Assembly: GCA_002436415.1 (NCBI GenBank)
Contig: DJMA01000011.1
Span: 8,955 to 72,954 of the forward strand
DNA from: Bdellovibrionaceae bacterium UBA6502
Lineage (GTDB): Bacteria > Bdellovibrionota > Bdellovibrionia > Bdellovibrionales > UBA840
DNA length: 64,000 bases
Direction of reading: 5' to 3'
The stretch's first letter is position 1. Each line of letters opens with the position of its first letter. Below are positions 51,539-60,800 of the stretch, piece by piece. The notes under the pieces are model-generated. The model was not told the origin of the DNA. It was given only the letters and a program-made list of their open reading frames with translations, and ran no database searches. Made by a program: the position numbers and the translations under genes.

Positions 51539-51789
51539 GTGTCTTGCTTTAGCTCTATTGCTTGATTAAATAGAGGTCACTAACGCACTGCCCGTGAAAA
51601 GCTTTTCAAGAATGCGCTGAATCTATATGAAATTATTGATGAATTCTTGAAAATATTTAAAAAAATTTCTCAAGAAAAGAAAGTTGCTTTACCGCCTTGG
51701 GCTTTTGTTTTATCTAACTCCCATAGCGAACATGGATTTGTTTTAAAAATGCTAAGTCGAGCATTCGTTGCTTGGCGGGGGGAAACAAT

Positions 51790-52857
51790 ATGAGAAGACT
51801 GCAGTCTTATTTTTCTTTCATCGTATTTAGCTTGTTGCTTTCGATGAACTTACAAGCTTTTGAGCTTGTCGTAGGGGATAAACTTTTTGTATCGGCCAAT
51901 GGAGTAAACTTAAGAACTTCTCCTGACATTTCTAATAACGTTGCCGGAAAGCTATTCGTCAATGATCTAGTTGAGATCATTGACTCGGAAGAGATCGGCA
52001 AATATCGTTTTGTTGCCATTCGATTGATTGATTATCAAGACTCTGGTTTAAATTCTTCGGATACTTTTTATTTTAGTGCGAAATACCTCACAGACAAAAA
52101 AATCCAAAAGCCTTTTGTATTAAGTCCTGAGGACAAAGCAAATCATCCTTATCAAATTGAAGCCCTTGTTTCTAGTATTGCTCCAGGTGCACGTTGGGGA
52201 CATGCATCTGTTCGAGTGGTTGGACCAGGCTATGATTACATTTTCGATTTTGGTCGTTACGGGGAGATGAGAAACTTTGATTTAGAAGGTGATCCAGTTA
52301 TGCGTATTTGGAAAGACAATATGCAAAAGTATATGGAGTACCGCTCGCAATATGGTAGCACAACTACAAGAGTTGTTTTTGCGAGTAATTCAGAGGCTAA
52401 TAATAATATTCTTAATTTTTACATAGGAATCGCAGAAGAAGGCGGAGTTTATCAAAATCGAGAAAGAAATTATGTGGCTGATGGAGCAACAAATTATTTC
52501 GCAAAAGCTTTAGGTGATTTTGATGCTGTAGAAAACAACTGCACTACAATGACCACGGACGCGGTAGAAATGGCCTTTGCAAATCTTAGTATCCACTCAC
52601 AGGTTCAGTTTATCGAAGGACGACGAGCTGAAAAAACTTGGGAGTATTTTGACCTTGGTTGGTTTAAAAGAAGCTTTATGGAGGGCCGGTTATCTTCTGC
52701 GGTCAAAGACGCCAAAAAACACAAAATTATGTTCTGGCCAGAAGATTTGACGGCAGTTTTAAAAGCAAAGGCATCCTCTTGGCAAGAAATCATTTTAATT
52801 GAAGACTATAGAGAAGCTGACGGCAGTAAACCAGCCGAAGTGATTTACAAAAAGTAA
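51790..52857 (+). CDS. exported SH3b plus permuted papain-like (NlpC/P60-type) protein
   Basis: 355 residues with a signal peptide (1-23). Residues about 25-110 look like a bacterial SH3 domain (GDKLFVSANGVNLRTSPDIS, ... VNDLVEIIDSE). The remainder has GARWGHASVRVVGPGYDY near 134 and, later, VENNCTTMTTDAVEMAF near 248, the His-then-Cys order expected of permuted NlpC/P60 or LRAT-like papain-fold proteins. A role in cell-wall cleavage or other envelope hydrolysis is inferred. ATG at 51790 has GGGGGGAAACAAT directly ahead and is preferred to TTG at 51772. It converges with the TraB-like gene two bases away. Confidence 0.75.
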   Translation: MRRLQSYFSFIVFSLLLSMNLQAFELVVGDKLFVSANGVNLRTSPDISNNVAGKLFVNDLVEIIDSEEIGKYRFVAIRLIDYQDSGLNSSDTFYFSAKYLTDKKIQKPFVLSPEDKANHPYQIEALVSSIAPGARWGHASVRVVGPGYDYIFDFGRYGEMRNFDLEGDPVMRIWKDNMQKYMEYRSQYGSTTTRVVFASNSEANNNILNFYIGIAEEGGVYQNRERNYVADGATNYFAKALGDFDAVENNCTTMTTDAVEMAFANLSIHSQVQFIEGRRAEKTWEYFDLGWFKRSFMEGRLSSAVKDAKKHKIMFWPEDLTAVLKAKASSWQEIILIEDYREADGSKPAEVIYKK

Positions 52858-52858
52858 A

Positions 52859-53623
52859 TCATTCTTCAGATTGAACTAGTTTTGTTTCAGGGTCTTTACT
52901 CGATTTTATAAGATCGGAGAAATGTTTAGCCACCGCTTCAGTGTGGCTTCTACCGATAACAATGGCAAATGTTTTGGATTTTGGATCGTTTTCGAAAAAT
53001 TGTAGGCTGCCTAGAGCCATTTGTTTTTCTCGATAGGGCGAAATAATTAAAAATTGTTTGTTTGCCTCATCTAATAGCCATTTAACTGCTGCTTCCATAG
53101 AATGAACATTTTCGTTTAAGTGATTTACGGCTTGATTTGCAACTTCCTCTGAAAACTCGTTCAAAATTTTTTTAGGGTATTTTAGGCCTACTTCTAAGCT
53201 TGCTCTATAAGGCCCTGACTTTAGTTTTTCAGTTAGACTTACTCTTTTCTCAGAAATATTTTTCATACGTTGCTCGTGTATGACATTGCTGTTTTCTACT
53301 AAAAAGTTCATATAAGGCAGTTGTTTATTCGTCGTACTAGCATCTTCCACCCCAATTAATTGAAAACTGTTAATCAATTTGGTGGCTTCTATGCTCTTAC
53401 TAAAAACTTGCTCGTGGTTTTCTCCTAAAATGACTAGACTTCTTAGTTTTCCCGCTAAGTAAAAGTCCACTGTACGGATGTTGTACCCATCTTTTTGGGC
53501 CTTAGCGATTAGTTGGAGTTGTGTGGGGGTAAACTGAGTGAGCCGCGGACTTGTACTACAAGGAGCTGCCACTAGCTTTAAGTTGAAGAACAGGAATATA
53601 AATATATAAATAAAGTTTCGCAC
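52859..53623 (-). CDS. exported TraB/GumN-like protein
   Basis: 254 residues with a signal peptide (cleavage near LVAAP). Seen: LRSLVILGENHEQVF near residue 60, LIGVEDAST near 90, and TFAIVIGRSHTEAVAKHFSDLI near 221. An early GExxH-type motif, a catalytic-looking Glu and a late GxxH motif are the landmarks of the TraB/PrgY/GumN (TIKI) superfamily. Those proteins include metal-dependent peptidase-like members; function here is unknown. The start is GTG at 53623 without a clear ribosome site. Convergent with the SH3-peptidase-like gene. Confidence 0.62.
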   Translation of the reverse strand: MRNFIYIFIFLFFNLKLVAAPCSTSPRLTQFTPTQLQLIAKAQKDGYNIRTVDFYLAGKLRSLVILGENHEQVFSKSIEATKLINSFQLIGVEDASTTNKQLPYMNFLVENSNVIHEQRMKNISEKRVSLTEKLKSGPYRASLEVGLKYPKKILNEFSEEVANQAVNHLNENVHSMEAAVKWLLDEANKQFLIISPYREKQMALGSLQFFENDPKSKTFAIVIGRSHTEAVAKHFSDLIKSSKDPETKLVQSEE

Positions 53624-53850
53624 AAGTATTAACGGTTCAAGAATAGTGCCGGTTTATTTCAGGTATTCCTTAAGTGATTTTGAGTTGAGTTATTTTTGCC
53701 TGTTTAAGCAATTGTCGCTAACAAAAATTGTTATTTACCTGTCTAAATCTAAGTGCTTTTTCATGGCTAGAAAAACGAAAAAGCCTATAAAATCTCCAAG
53801 CTTAGGCTTTTCCTCTTTGACGAAAACCTATTCTGAATTAGCTTCCTCGA

Positions 53851-55254
53851 ATGGACATCTTTTACATTCTCATTTATTTGGTGCTACAAGTGGTTTTAGC
53901 GATTTATCTGAATCGCTATATATCTAATAATACTGACTTTTTTTTAGCAGGTAGAAATTTACCAACTTATGCTTTGGCATTTTCAGTTTTTGCCACTTGG
54001 TTTGGGGCAGAGACTTGTATTGGATCTTCTGGGGCGGTTTTTAATGGTGGCTTATCGGCATCCAAGGCAGAACCCATTGGCTATGGTTTGTGCTTATTAC
54101 TCTCGGCAATCATTATTGCTCCTAGATTGTATAACCAAAAATATACGACCTTAGGAGACTATTACAAAGAACGATACTCTGGTTTGTCTGAAAAATTATT
54201 AGTTTGGATTATGATTCCAAGTGGCTTGATTTGGGCAGCAGCTCAAGTGAGAGCCTTTGGCCAAGTGATTTCCTTGTACACCGATTTTGATATTAGCTTG
54301 GCGATCACTTTTGCCACGGTCTTTGTAATATTCTACACCCTATTAAGTGGGATGCTTGGTGATATTGTAACGGATGTGATTCAAGGTGGAATTTTAGCAG
54401 TAAGTTTGGTTGCCGTTTTAGCTTATGCGCTTGGTGAGTTAGGTGGACTTAGTGAGGCGTTCTCACCAATCCCAAGTGAGCGTTTAAGTTTTATTTCTGT
54501 TGATCAAAACATCTTTGATCGTTTAGATAGTTGGTTAATTCCAATACTAGGCTCTCTATGCTCTCAGGAGTTGATTCAACGAACATTAAGTGCGAAACAT
54601 AAACATCAAGCTGTAAAAGCTGGATTAAGTGGGACGGCACTTTATTTAGTGTTTGGTTCGATTCCAATAATTCTCGGTTTACTCGGCTCCCAACTTGGCA
54701 TTCAAGTTTCAGACGCAGAACAGTTTTTACCGGCTGTTGCGAAAAAAGTTTTACCGGGCTTTTTGTACATTATATTTATCGGGGCACTGATCTCGGCCAT
54801 ACTCTCGACGATTGATTCCATTTTATTAGCGGTTAGTGCATTGGTGAGTCAGAACATTGTAATTCCAATGGCTAAGATTACTGAACCTAAGCAAAAGCTT
54901 TTTGTTGCTAGATCATTACTAGTTTGTGGTGGAATTGTAGCCTACGTCCTTGCTCTCTTTGGTGAAAGTGTTTACTCAATGGTTGAAACGGCTAGTTCGT
55001 TTGGAACAGCAGGGGTCTTGGTGAGTTTTGTAGGTGGATTGTATTGGAAAAAAGGTGGAAACATAACAGCCATTTTAACTTTGGTGTTTGGTATGATTTT
55101 AAGTTTTTCTTTCCACAGTCTTATTGAACTGAAAAGCAGTTTCTCTCTCAGTATTTTAATTTTAAGTATCTTCTATTTCTTTGGTTCCTTGCTGGAAGCA
55201 AAACTAGTACAAAGAGAAGGGGAGAGTTTAGAAATCTCTGCTCAAAAGGCTTAA
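53851..55254 (+). CDS. sodium:solute symporter (SSS/SLC5 family)
   Basis: 467-residue inner-membrane Na+-coupled transporter with about 13 hydrophobic segments. Family landmarks are NNTDFFLAGRNLPTYALAFS near residue 26-45, ATWFGAETCIGSSGAVF following, YTLLSGMLGDIVTDVIQGG near 170, and GALISAILSTIDSILLAVSALV near 310. The solute (sugar, amino acid, organic acid) cannot be told. No ribosome site is seen before the ATG, but the family N-terminus supports it. It is a single gene, bounded by an AT-rich repeat downstream. It may import nutrients released from prey, which is inference. Confidence 0.88.
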   Translation: MDIFYILIYLVLQVVLAIYLNRYISNNTDFFLAGRNLPTYALAFSVFATWFGAETCIGSSGAVFNGGLSASKAEPIGYGLCLLLSAIIIAPRLYNQKYTTLGDYYKERYSGLSEKLLVWIMIPSGLIWAAAQVRAFGQVISLYTDFDISLAITFATVFVIFYTLLSGMLGDIVTDVIQGGILAVSLVAVLAYALGELGGLSEAFSPIPSERLSFISVDQNIFDRLDSWLIPILGSLCSQELIQRTLSAKHKHQAVKAGLSGTALYLVFGSIPIILGLLGSQLGIQVSDAEQFLPAVAKKVLPGFLYIIFIGALISAILSTIDSILLAVSALVSQNIVIPMAKITEPKQKLFVARSLLVCGGIVAYVLALFGESVYSMVETASSFGTAGVLVSFVGGLYWKKGGNITAILTLVFGMILSFSFHSLIELKSSFSLSILILSIFYFFGSLLEAKLVQREGESLEISAQKA

Positions 55255-55791
55255 GTCTTTTGCGTGTTTAAAAAACTCTAGCTTTTCATGCTTGCGCGAA
55301 GTTAATCTTTAAAGATAATTTTAATTTTAATTTTAATTTTAATTTTAATTTTAGTTTTAAGTTTTAAGTTTTAAGTTTAAGTTTAAGTTTAAGTTTTAGT
55401 TTTAGTTTATGCTCAATCGACTTGGCTTAAAATAGGTAAGATAAACTAAAAGACCCGTTGAGATAAAAGTAGTAATACTTTTAGTACTACATCGCATTTC
55501 AAAAAAGTCCTAGTTGGATCTAGAGTGTCTACTGACTGAAGGGCTGATGAGTTTTTTGGCTAGTGAAAGTTCTGATCACTTTAAACAAATCAAAATTTTA
55601 GTGTTCTTTGACGAGTAAGAATTGAATGCTTAAAAGGTGGGTGAAATCTTTTAAAGTAGACATAAAGTCTCGTTATTTTTCGATGATTTCTATAATTTTG
55701 GAATTTGTAGCGGTAAATTCATGCAGATCTTAAATCAATCTTAATAATATGTTAAAGCTCTGTTATATCCTTTTAGCCAAAGGAAAGAGTT
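55255..55791. other. 537-base intergenic region with AT-rich repeat
   Basis: Between the SSS symporter and the DUF4112 gene. It holds the simple repeat at 55317-55408 and then about 380 bases in which I see no open frame or strong hairpin. A promoter for the DUF4112 gene is presumably near 55740-55770. Confidence 0.6.
55317..55408. repeat. AT-rich simple repeat, AATTTT then AAGTTT-type units
   Basis: Six perfect AATTTT units (55317-55352), then a shift to AAGTTTT and AAGTTT units to about 55408. The change of unit along the array looks like point mutation followed by local expansion. It lies just after the symporter gene; no function is suggested. Confidence 0.85.
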
Positions 55792-56271
55792 TTGAGTTTA
55801 GAAAAAAACATTGCCCCAAAAAGTGAAAAAGACATTGAGTTTTTAGCAAAACTGCTTGATAGCCAGTTTCGTTTGCCATTTGGAATTAAGATCGGGTTTG
55901 ATGGCTTGTTAGGTTTGATTCCGGGCTTTGGAGATCTTCTAGCTAATTTTATTGGCTCCTACATTGTTCTAAAAGCGATACGTTTGGGTGTTTCTGGTTT
56001 TGTGGTTTTTAGAATGATACTTAACCTATTTTTTGATTTTTTTTTAGGAAGCTTACCTGTTTTTGGTGATTTGTTTGATTTTTTCTTCAAAGCAAATTTA
56101 AAAAATGCAGAGCTTCTAAGTGCATACCAAAAAAACGAAGGCGAAACTAAATCTCGTTCTATAGTATTCGTTTTTGTTAACTTAGCTCTATTATTTGCTC
56201 TTATGCTTCTAAGTTTTTATTCCGCTTATGTGGTGATTAAAGAAATTTTCAATCTCTTTCACAGAATGTAA
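55792..56271 (+). CDS. DUF4112-family membrane protein
   Basis: 159 residues. The first half matches the DUF4112 layout, with LAKLLDSQFRLPFGIKIGFDGLLGLIPGFGDLLAN at about 17-51 and GSLPVFGDLFDFFFKANLKN near 84-103. The repeated IPGFGD/LPVFGD half-motifs sit at membrane-segment ends. Segments near 40-60, 65-85 and 124-148 are hydrophobic. The start is TTG at 55792 with AGGA 7 bases ahead. Function of the family is unknown. It stands alone between an AT-rich repeat and an unrelated small gene. Confidence 0.82.
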   Translation: MSLEKNIAPKSEKDIEFLAKLLDSQFRLPFGIKIGFDGLLGLIPGFGDLLANFIGSYIVLKAIRLGVSGFVVFRMILNLFFDFFLGSLPVFGDLFDFFFKANLKNAELLSAYQKNEGETKSRSIVFVFVNLALLFALMLLSFYSAYVVIKEIFNLFHRM

Positions 56272-56524
56272 AAAGGCTTTGAACTTTTAGCAGTTTCTTT
56301 AATAAAGTTATGCTTCGTAAAATTTTTTAATGTCCAGGACCATATGATCTTTTATCGTTAGTTGCCTTAAGAAACTATTTATGTAGATTTTTAGGGGAGC
56401 TGAGGCTGAATGCTTGTATGGCTGTAAAGAAAGCTGACACTCGAGAAAACAATTCAAGCATTGGCTTAGTTTTCTCAGATAATCGGGCTTTATGGTAATA
56501 TGGCCAGGACCTGGAGGAATGAGA

Positions 56525-56812
56525 ATGCAGACTCGAGTTGTGAGTATCCAAAAATATCAAAATCAAAACAAACGTTGGGGCTTAAACCAATCACAACTTT
56601 ATAAGTGCGATCTCTATAAACTCATTTTACAGTTTGTGAAAAGAACCAAAGAGCTTCGTCTTGATCCTTTTGATCGTGAGTTAACGATATGGGTAGAGGA
56701 GTTAGCCACAGCTGTAACAAAACGATGTTCAAACAAAGATCTAGTCCAAGAGGCTAGAGATATTTTAGATCACGGTATTTGGTCGACTTATAAAAGCAAA
56801 ACTCTTAATTAA
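56525..56812 (+). CDS. small cytoplasmic protein of unknown function
   Basis: 95 residues, basic, mostly helical, no signal or membrane segment. ATG at 56525 is 7 bases after GGAGG, an excellent ribosome site; an ATG at 56519 lies too close to it. Upstream in-frame sequence (from 56492) looks non-coding. Features include a KYQNQNKRWGLNQSQ basic start and a helical VEELATAVTKRC region. No family recognised. Confidence 0.68.
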   Translation: MQTRVVSIQKYQNQNKRWGLNQSQLYKCDLYKLILQFVKRTKELRLDPFDRELTIWVEELATAVTKRCSNKDLVQEARDILDHGIWSTYKSKTLN

Positions 56813-57055
56813 ACCTGCCAAGACATTAGTCTGTATTCTTAACAAATCAGTAGTCTTCTGTTTGTATTTTAATAAATTAAATTTCATTAGAAATGGCTTT
56901 CAAATGTGAATAAATCGCCATTTGGGAGCTTTTTAGCTCAGGGGCAATATATTCCCTTCTCAAAGGTCCTGAATCGTTTCGATATGGAGCTAATTCATCA
57001 AGCTTGGTCTAAAGCCTTCCGATAAGAATATGTGTTGTAAAAAGGAGTGGCGGTT

Positions 57056-57385
57056 ATGAGCGCAGCGAGAAAAATTGAACAATTTATTCAGACCGATAAA
57101 AGTAGTGTTTTCTTACAAGGAAATCTACAAAATATTTTTGATGCCCTTTACTACCTAGGGATTATCGACCCGGTTTTAGAAATGGATTGGGACGAAGCTC
57201 TAACTATTATGCCAAATTACTCTGATGAAGTTCATGGATTAATCCAGATGGTAAATGAGTTTAAAGGATCTGGAGAAGAACTTGCCGAGGTTTTAAAATC
57301 ATATGATGAAAGAACCTTGGGTTATTTAGCCATGGAGGTTGCTCGTGAATTTGCCGATTTTCATGCGCGTGAAGAACTACACTAA
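57056..57385 (+). CDS. small acidic cytoplasmic protein, first gene of the cpaF cluster
   Basis: 109 residues, acidic and helical. The middle contains a conserved-looking FDALYYLGIIDPVLEMDWDEAL (about 29-50). ATG 57056 has AAGGAG 8 bases ahead; GTG at 57047 touches the ribosome site and is less likely. The 3' end overlaps the cupredoxin-like gene. It probably belongs to a unit with cpaF. No family recognised. Confidence 0.68.
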   Translation: MSAARKIEQFIQTDKSSVFLQGNLQNIFDALYYLGIIDPVLEMDWDEALTIMPNYSDEVHGLIQMVNEFKGSGEELAEVLKSYDERTLGYLAMEVAREFADFHAREELH

Positions 57386-57920
57386 GTTTCACGCTCTATT
57401 TTTATTAACGATTTTTCTAGTTAGTGAACTTGGTCTTGCTTGGAGCATAGACCTTTCTCGTCGACGTAAGGATATGCGAAGAAGAGAAGCGAGCATTCAT
57501 ACAGATTCAGCAGGGCCAAGTGCGACTGATATGCTGAATCAAGTAGTACCTGTTCAACCTAAGCAAGAAATTGTAATTTTAAACACAGAAAAGGGCTTTG
57601 TTCCAGACACCCTTCGTTTGGTGCAAGGACAAAGATATAAAGTTCATGTGGTGAACATTAATCCTGATAGTAAAAACAATAGTTTTATCATGGACTATTT
57701 TGGAGAGCACCATGGTACTTTTTATGGTGAGAAGAAGTCTTTCGTTTTGAATACCGATAAAGAGGGAATTTATTCTTACCAATGTCCCGAGTTAGCCTTT
57801 GAAGGTCGCTTAGTTGTAACTGCTAATCCAAATATGCAGAACAAATCTTACCAACCGCAAAAGGGACCAAATCCATTAGGATCAAAAACCATTAGAGGTC
57901 TCGCAAGCGAGAAAAAATGA
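57363..57920 (+). CDS. exported cupredoxin-like protein
   Basis: 185 residues with a signal peptide (about 1-27, cleavage after GLAWS). After a basic linker, a beta-sandwich about 65-165 resembles cupredoxins: KQEIVILNTEKGFVPDTLRL, QRYKVHVVNINPDSKNNSF and GIYSYQCPELAFEGRLVV. The copper site is incomplete: a Cys is present (YQC), but the following His and the Met ligand are not in place, so copper binding is doubtful. It overlaps the previous gene by 23 bases, and its stop shares ATGA with cpaF. No ribosome site is clear; GTG at 57369 is another possible start. Confidence 0.68.
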   Translation: MRVKNYTKFHALFLLTIFLVSELGLAWSIDLSRRRKDMRRREASIHTDSAGPSATDMLNQVVPVQPKQEIVILNTEKGFVPDTLRLVQGQRYKVHVVNINPDSKNNSFIMDYFGEHHGTFYGEKKSFVLNTDKEGIYSYQCPELAFEGRLVVTANPNMQNKSYQPQKGPNPLGSKTIRGLASEKK

Positions 57921-59029
57921 GCGAAGATATGAGTGCCTTTGCGGCAGCCATTCAAAACTTTTTAGGGCCGGTGATTCCGTATCTTGAAGACGATAGTGTT
58001 TCAGAGATACTTATAAACGGTCCAGATCAAATCTTTGTAGAAATAGGTGGAAAATTGAAATTGACCGAAAGTAGGTTTCCTTCTGAGGATGAGCTACGAG
58101 CGGCTGTTAATAATATCGCGCAAAGTGTTGGCCGTAGAATCTCTGAAGACAACCCAAGACTTGATGGACGACTGCCCGATGGCTCAAGGATTCATGCTGT
58201 GATTCCACCTTGTTCTAGAAATGGAACTACGCTTAGTATCCGTAAGTTTAAAAAAGTAGAAGTGGATTTTAAACAATACATCGAGTGGGGGGCCATTAAC
58301 CTTGATGGTGCAGCTTTTTTAAATGCTTGTATGTTTTTAGGAAAAAATATTTTAGTCAGTGGTGGTACCGGTTCAGGAAAAACCACTTTATTAAATCTTT
58401 TGTGTTCTTCCACTCCGAAGGGGCAGAGAATTCTAGTAATTGAAGATGCGAGTGAATTAGATATCAAGTACGAACACGTCGTAAGTTTTGAAACACAGAT
58501 GGGTGACCCTGAAGGTAAGGGAAAAGTATCTATGCAGGACCTTTTAAAAAGTGCGCTTCGTCTTCGACCAGATCGAATCATTGTCGGTGAGGTTCGTGGC
58601 TCCGAGGCAATGGAGCTGGTGAATGCGATGAATACAGGCCATAAAGGTTGTCTAGGAACCATTCACTCAAACTCTCCAGCAGACGCCATTGTTAGATTAG
58701 AGTCTTTAGCTATGGGTGGAGATGCAAAAATCTCGCTAACGGCTTTGCAATACCAAATTTCGTCAGCAATCGATGTTATCATACAGGTATCAAGATTATC
58801 AGATGGTTCCCGCCGAATCACTGAGATCACCGAAGTCTTAGGAATCGATGAGGACGAAAATTATATCACCAATGTAATTTATGACATGTCAGGCATGATT
58901 CGAGCCGCAGATGGAACTATGATTGGAGAGCTGAAACCAACTGGCAACTTACCTAGCTTTATGGAAGAAATGGAAGGCAATCGTATCCCAATTCCAAGGT
59001 CTAAGTTTCAAAAGAAGAAGGCAGCTTAA
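57917..59029 (+). CDS. cpaF: CpaF-like type II/IV secretion (Tad pilus) ATPase
   Basis: 370 residues, cytoplasmic hexameric ATPase that powers Tad/Flp pilus-like or secretion systems. Seen: the N-terminal domain with VSEILINGPDQIFVE near 28-42, DGRLPDGSRIHAVIPP near 83-98, Walker A GGTGSGKT at 149-156, Asp box IEDASELDI near 175, Walker B RIIVGEVRG at 220-228 and the His box TIHSNSPADAI at 248-258. The start overlaps the cupredoxin-like gene by ATGA. No pilin or other Tad genes follow in the window, so it may be an orphan or belong to a dispersed system. Confidence 0.9.
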   Translation: MSEDMSAFAAAIQNFLGPVIPYLEDDSVSEILINGPDQIFVEIGGKLKLTESRFPSEDELRAAVNNIAQSVGRRISEDNPRLDGRLPDGSRIHAVIPPCSRNGTTLSIRKFKKVEVDFKQYIEWGAINLDGAAFLNACMFLGKNILVSGGTGSGKTTLLNLLCSSTPKGQRILVIEDASELDIKYEHVVSFETQMGDPEGKGKVSMQDLLKSALRLRPDRIIVGEVRGSEAMELVNAMNTGHKGCLGTIHSNSPADAIVRLESLAMGGDAKISLTALQYQISSAIDVIIQVSRLSDGSRRITEITEVLGIDEDENYITNVIYDMSGMIRAADGTMIGELKPTGNLPSFMEEMEGNRIPIPRSKFQKKKAA

Positions 59030-59225
59030 AAATTTCGCATGGTGCCATCTGTATCATTGATATGTTAACAACGGATTCAGTTTATATGAACTTGCGTTAG
59101 TTTTAGTAAAAACTATAGGTCTCAGGCTTCCTAAGTAAGCGATTTTCTTCCAGAGTAAGAGACTTGTGCTAGTTTATTGGTAAAGAATCTTGTATCCCTT
59201 TGAATTTACAGGTAGAAATTGGCCC

Positions 59226-60728
59226 ATGCTGTTTAGCTGTAAAATCACTAACTCTGCAATCCAGCTTTTGTCTACTAGTGGTGTAGATTTAGAGCCGTTA
59301 TATCGGGGCGTCGAAATCCCCGAGGAGTTTTTGCGTGATCCGTCCTACTGGTTAGAGTCGGAAAAGATGGAGCAGTTTTTAGAGAAGGCAGAACAGTTAA
59401 GTCATAGCGTAGACATTCCAGGAATTGAGTCCGAAAGTTTTGCAAGTTACCTTGGTCACAATTGTTATCACTTAAGATCCTGGGGCGTATTGGATTCTGT
59501 TTTAAGAATGATGCAAAAGTCGCAAGATATTTTTGCTCAACCTGATCGTTTCATAAGTTACTTCGTTAGCCCAGCACCGCCAATTGGAGACATCGAGAAA
59601 TCAGCAAAGTCGATCTCTTTTGATATCCCAATTAGCGCCGAGGAATTTCCTTTTACAACTTCTTATTTAAAATCTGCGTTTGAGGCAGTCCCTAGTTTTA
59701 TTGGGGAAGGTTTTGCTGGAGTAGATTGGCGAGCCAATCGTATGAATATTAGTTGGGCTGAGGATGATCAACAGCAAATGTTTTCAGGCGACAATGATCC
59801 TGGAAGAGTATTAAAGCCTGAGCTTGCTGAGAGCATTGTAAACTCTTTGGAGAGTTCGCAAAAAGAGCTGGAACAAAAAAACCAAGAGCTACTTTTAAAG
59901 AACCAAGAGCTTGAAGAGGCAAAGGTCAGTTTAGAAAAGCAAATTGAAGCGCAAAATGAAGCTGCTAGTAGCACTGGGCATAGTGTTGCTACCGTGGTAA
60001 ATCTAGCACAGCTCGCTGATACAGTTGCCCAAGAGATTCACGGACCAGTTCAGTACCTTCAAGAGCAAGTGATGCGTCTAAGTGATTATATGGGGCGATC
60101 ACAACAATTGGTGACTCTCCTTGTTGGGCAAGGGCGTAAAGACAAGCAGATTCAAGAGGCCATGCGCCGAATGGATTGGAATCAAATTACAGAAAACTAT
60201 CCGGTCTTAATTAAAAACACTACCGATTCTATCATTCGATTAAAAACAATGTTAATGGATCTTTCCTTATTGGTAGAGCCTAGTCAGGTGAATGAAGGGG
60301 AACTGGAGACGGTTGACGTAAATGATATTTTACAGAAAACTTTAAGCCTAGTAAATCTTCCGAGCTTGGTAAGCTGTAGCACCCAGCTATTGCTAGATAG
60401 AAAACTGAAGCTCCACCCAGTTCGTTTTGAGCAAGCAATGCTAAATTTAGTAACCTATTCTTTACAAAGCATTGGTACGGAAGGTGAGCTTCGCCTTAGA
60501 ACTCTTAGAATGGATTCTGCAGCGATCATTGAAATCTTTAACTCCAGTAAAAGTCGTACTGAAGAAGAATTAGTTAATGATTTTTCACCATTTCGTGGTG
60601 GTGAGTTCATGCCCAAAAGTGGGTTAAGTTTGCCAATCGCTAAATCCATTGTTGAAAGACATGGTGGTGAACTTACTGTCTTAACAACAAATGAAGGCAC
60701 AAAGTTTGTTGTTCAACTTCCTTGTTAA
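59226..60728 (+). CDS. sensor histidine kinase with divergent ATPase domain
   Basis: About 500 residues, no membrane segment. Residues 1-190 resemble an arabinose-binding-like (AraC N-domain) sensor: LLSTSGVDLEPLYRGVEIPE near 15, YLGHNCYHLRSWGVLDSVLR near 76. A coiled coil (about 200-248) follows. The H-box is TVAQEIHGP with His272, then a HATPase-like region with AMLNLVTYSLQSI (N-box) and GLSLPIAKSIVERHGGEL (G2 region), but I find no clear DxGxG G1 box, so ATP binding may be weakened. TTG at 59190 is an alternative start, 12 residues longer; neither has a strong ribosome site. No response-regulator gene adjoins. Confidence 0.78.
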   Translation: MLFSCKITNSAIQLLSTSGVDLEPLYRGVEIPEEFLRDPSYWLESEKMEQFLEKAEQLSHSVDIPGIESESFASYLGHNCYHLRSWGVLDSVLRMMQKSQDIFAQPDRFISYFVSPAPPIGDIEKSAKSISFDIPISAEEFPFTTSYLKSAFEAVPSFIGEGFAGVDWRANRMNISWAEDDQQQMFSGDNDPGRVLKPELAESIVNSLESSQKELEQKNQELLLKNQELEEAKVSLEKQIEAQNEAASSTGHSVATVVNLAQLADTVAQEIHGPVQYLQEQVMRLSDYMGRSQQLVTLLVGQGRKDKQIQEAMRRMDWNQITENYPVLIKNTTDSIIRLKTMLMDLSLLVEPSQVNEGELETVDVNDILQKTLSLVNLPSLVSCSTQLLLDRKLKLHPVRFEQAMLNLVTYSLQSIGTEGELRLRTLRMDSAAIIEIFNSSKSRTEEELVNDFSPFRGGEFMPKSGLSLPIAKSIVERHGGELTVLTTNEGTKFVVQLPC

Positions 60729-60800
60729 AGTTTAATTCTTTAATCCAGTTGTTATTTTGCAAAAAAATATATAGTCTTAGATAAATCTAGGAGTTCTTCT

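Noticed and set aside
53646..53927. Open frame of 93 codons before and into the SSS symporter gene
   Set aside because: Its 3' part lies in another frame of the symporter's conserved N-terminus and its residue make-up is not gene-like; no ribosome site at its first ATG.
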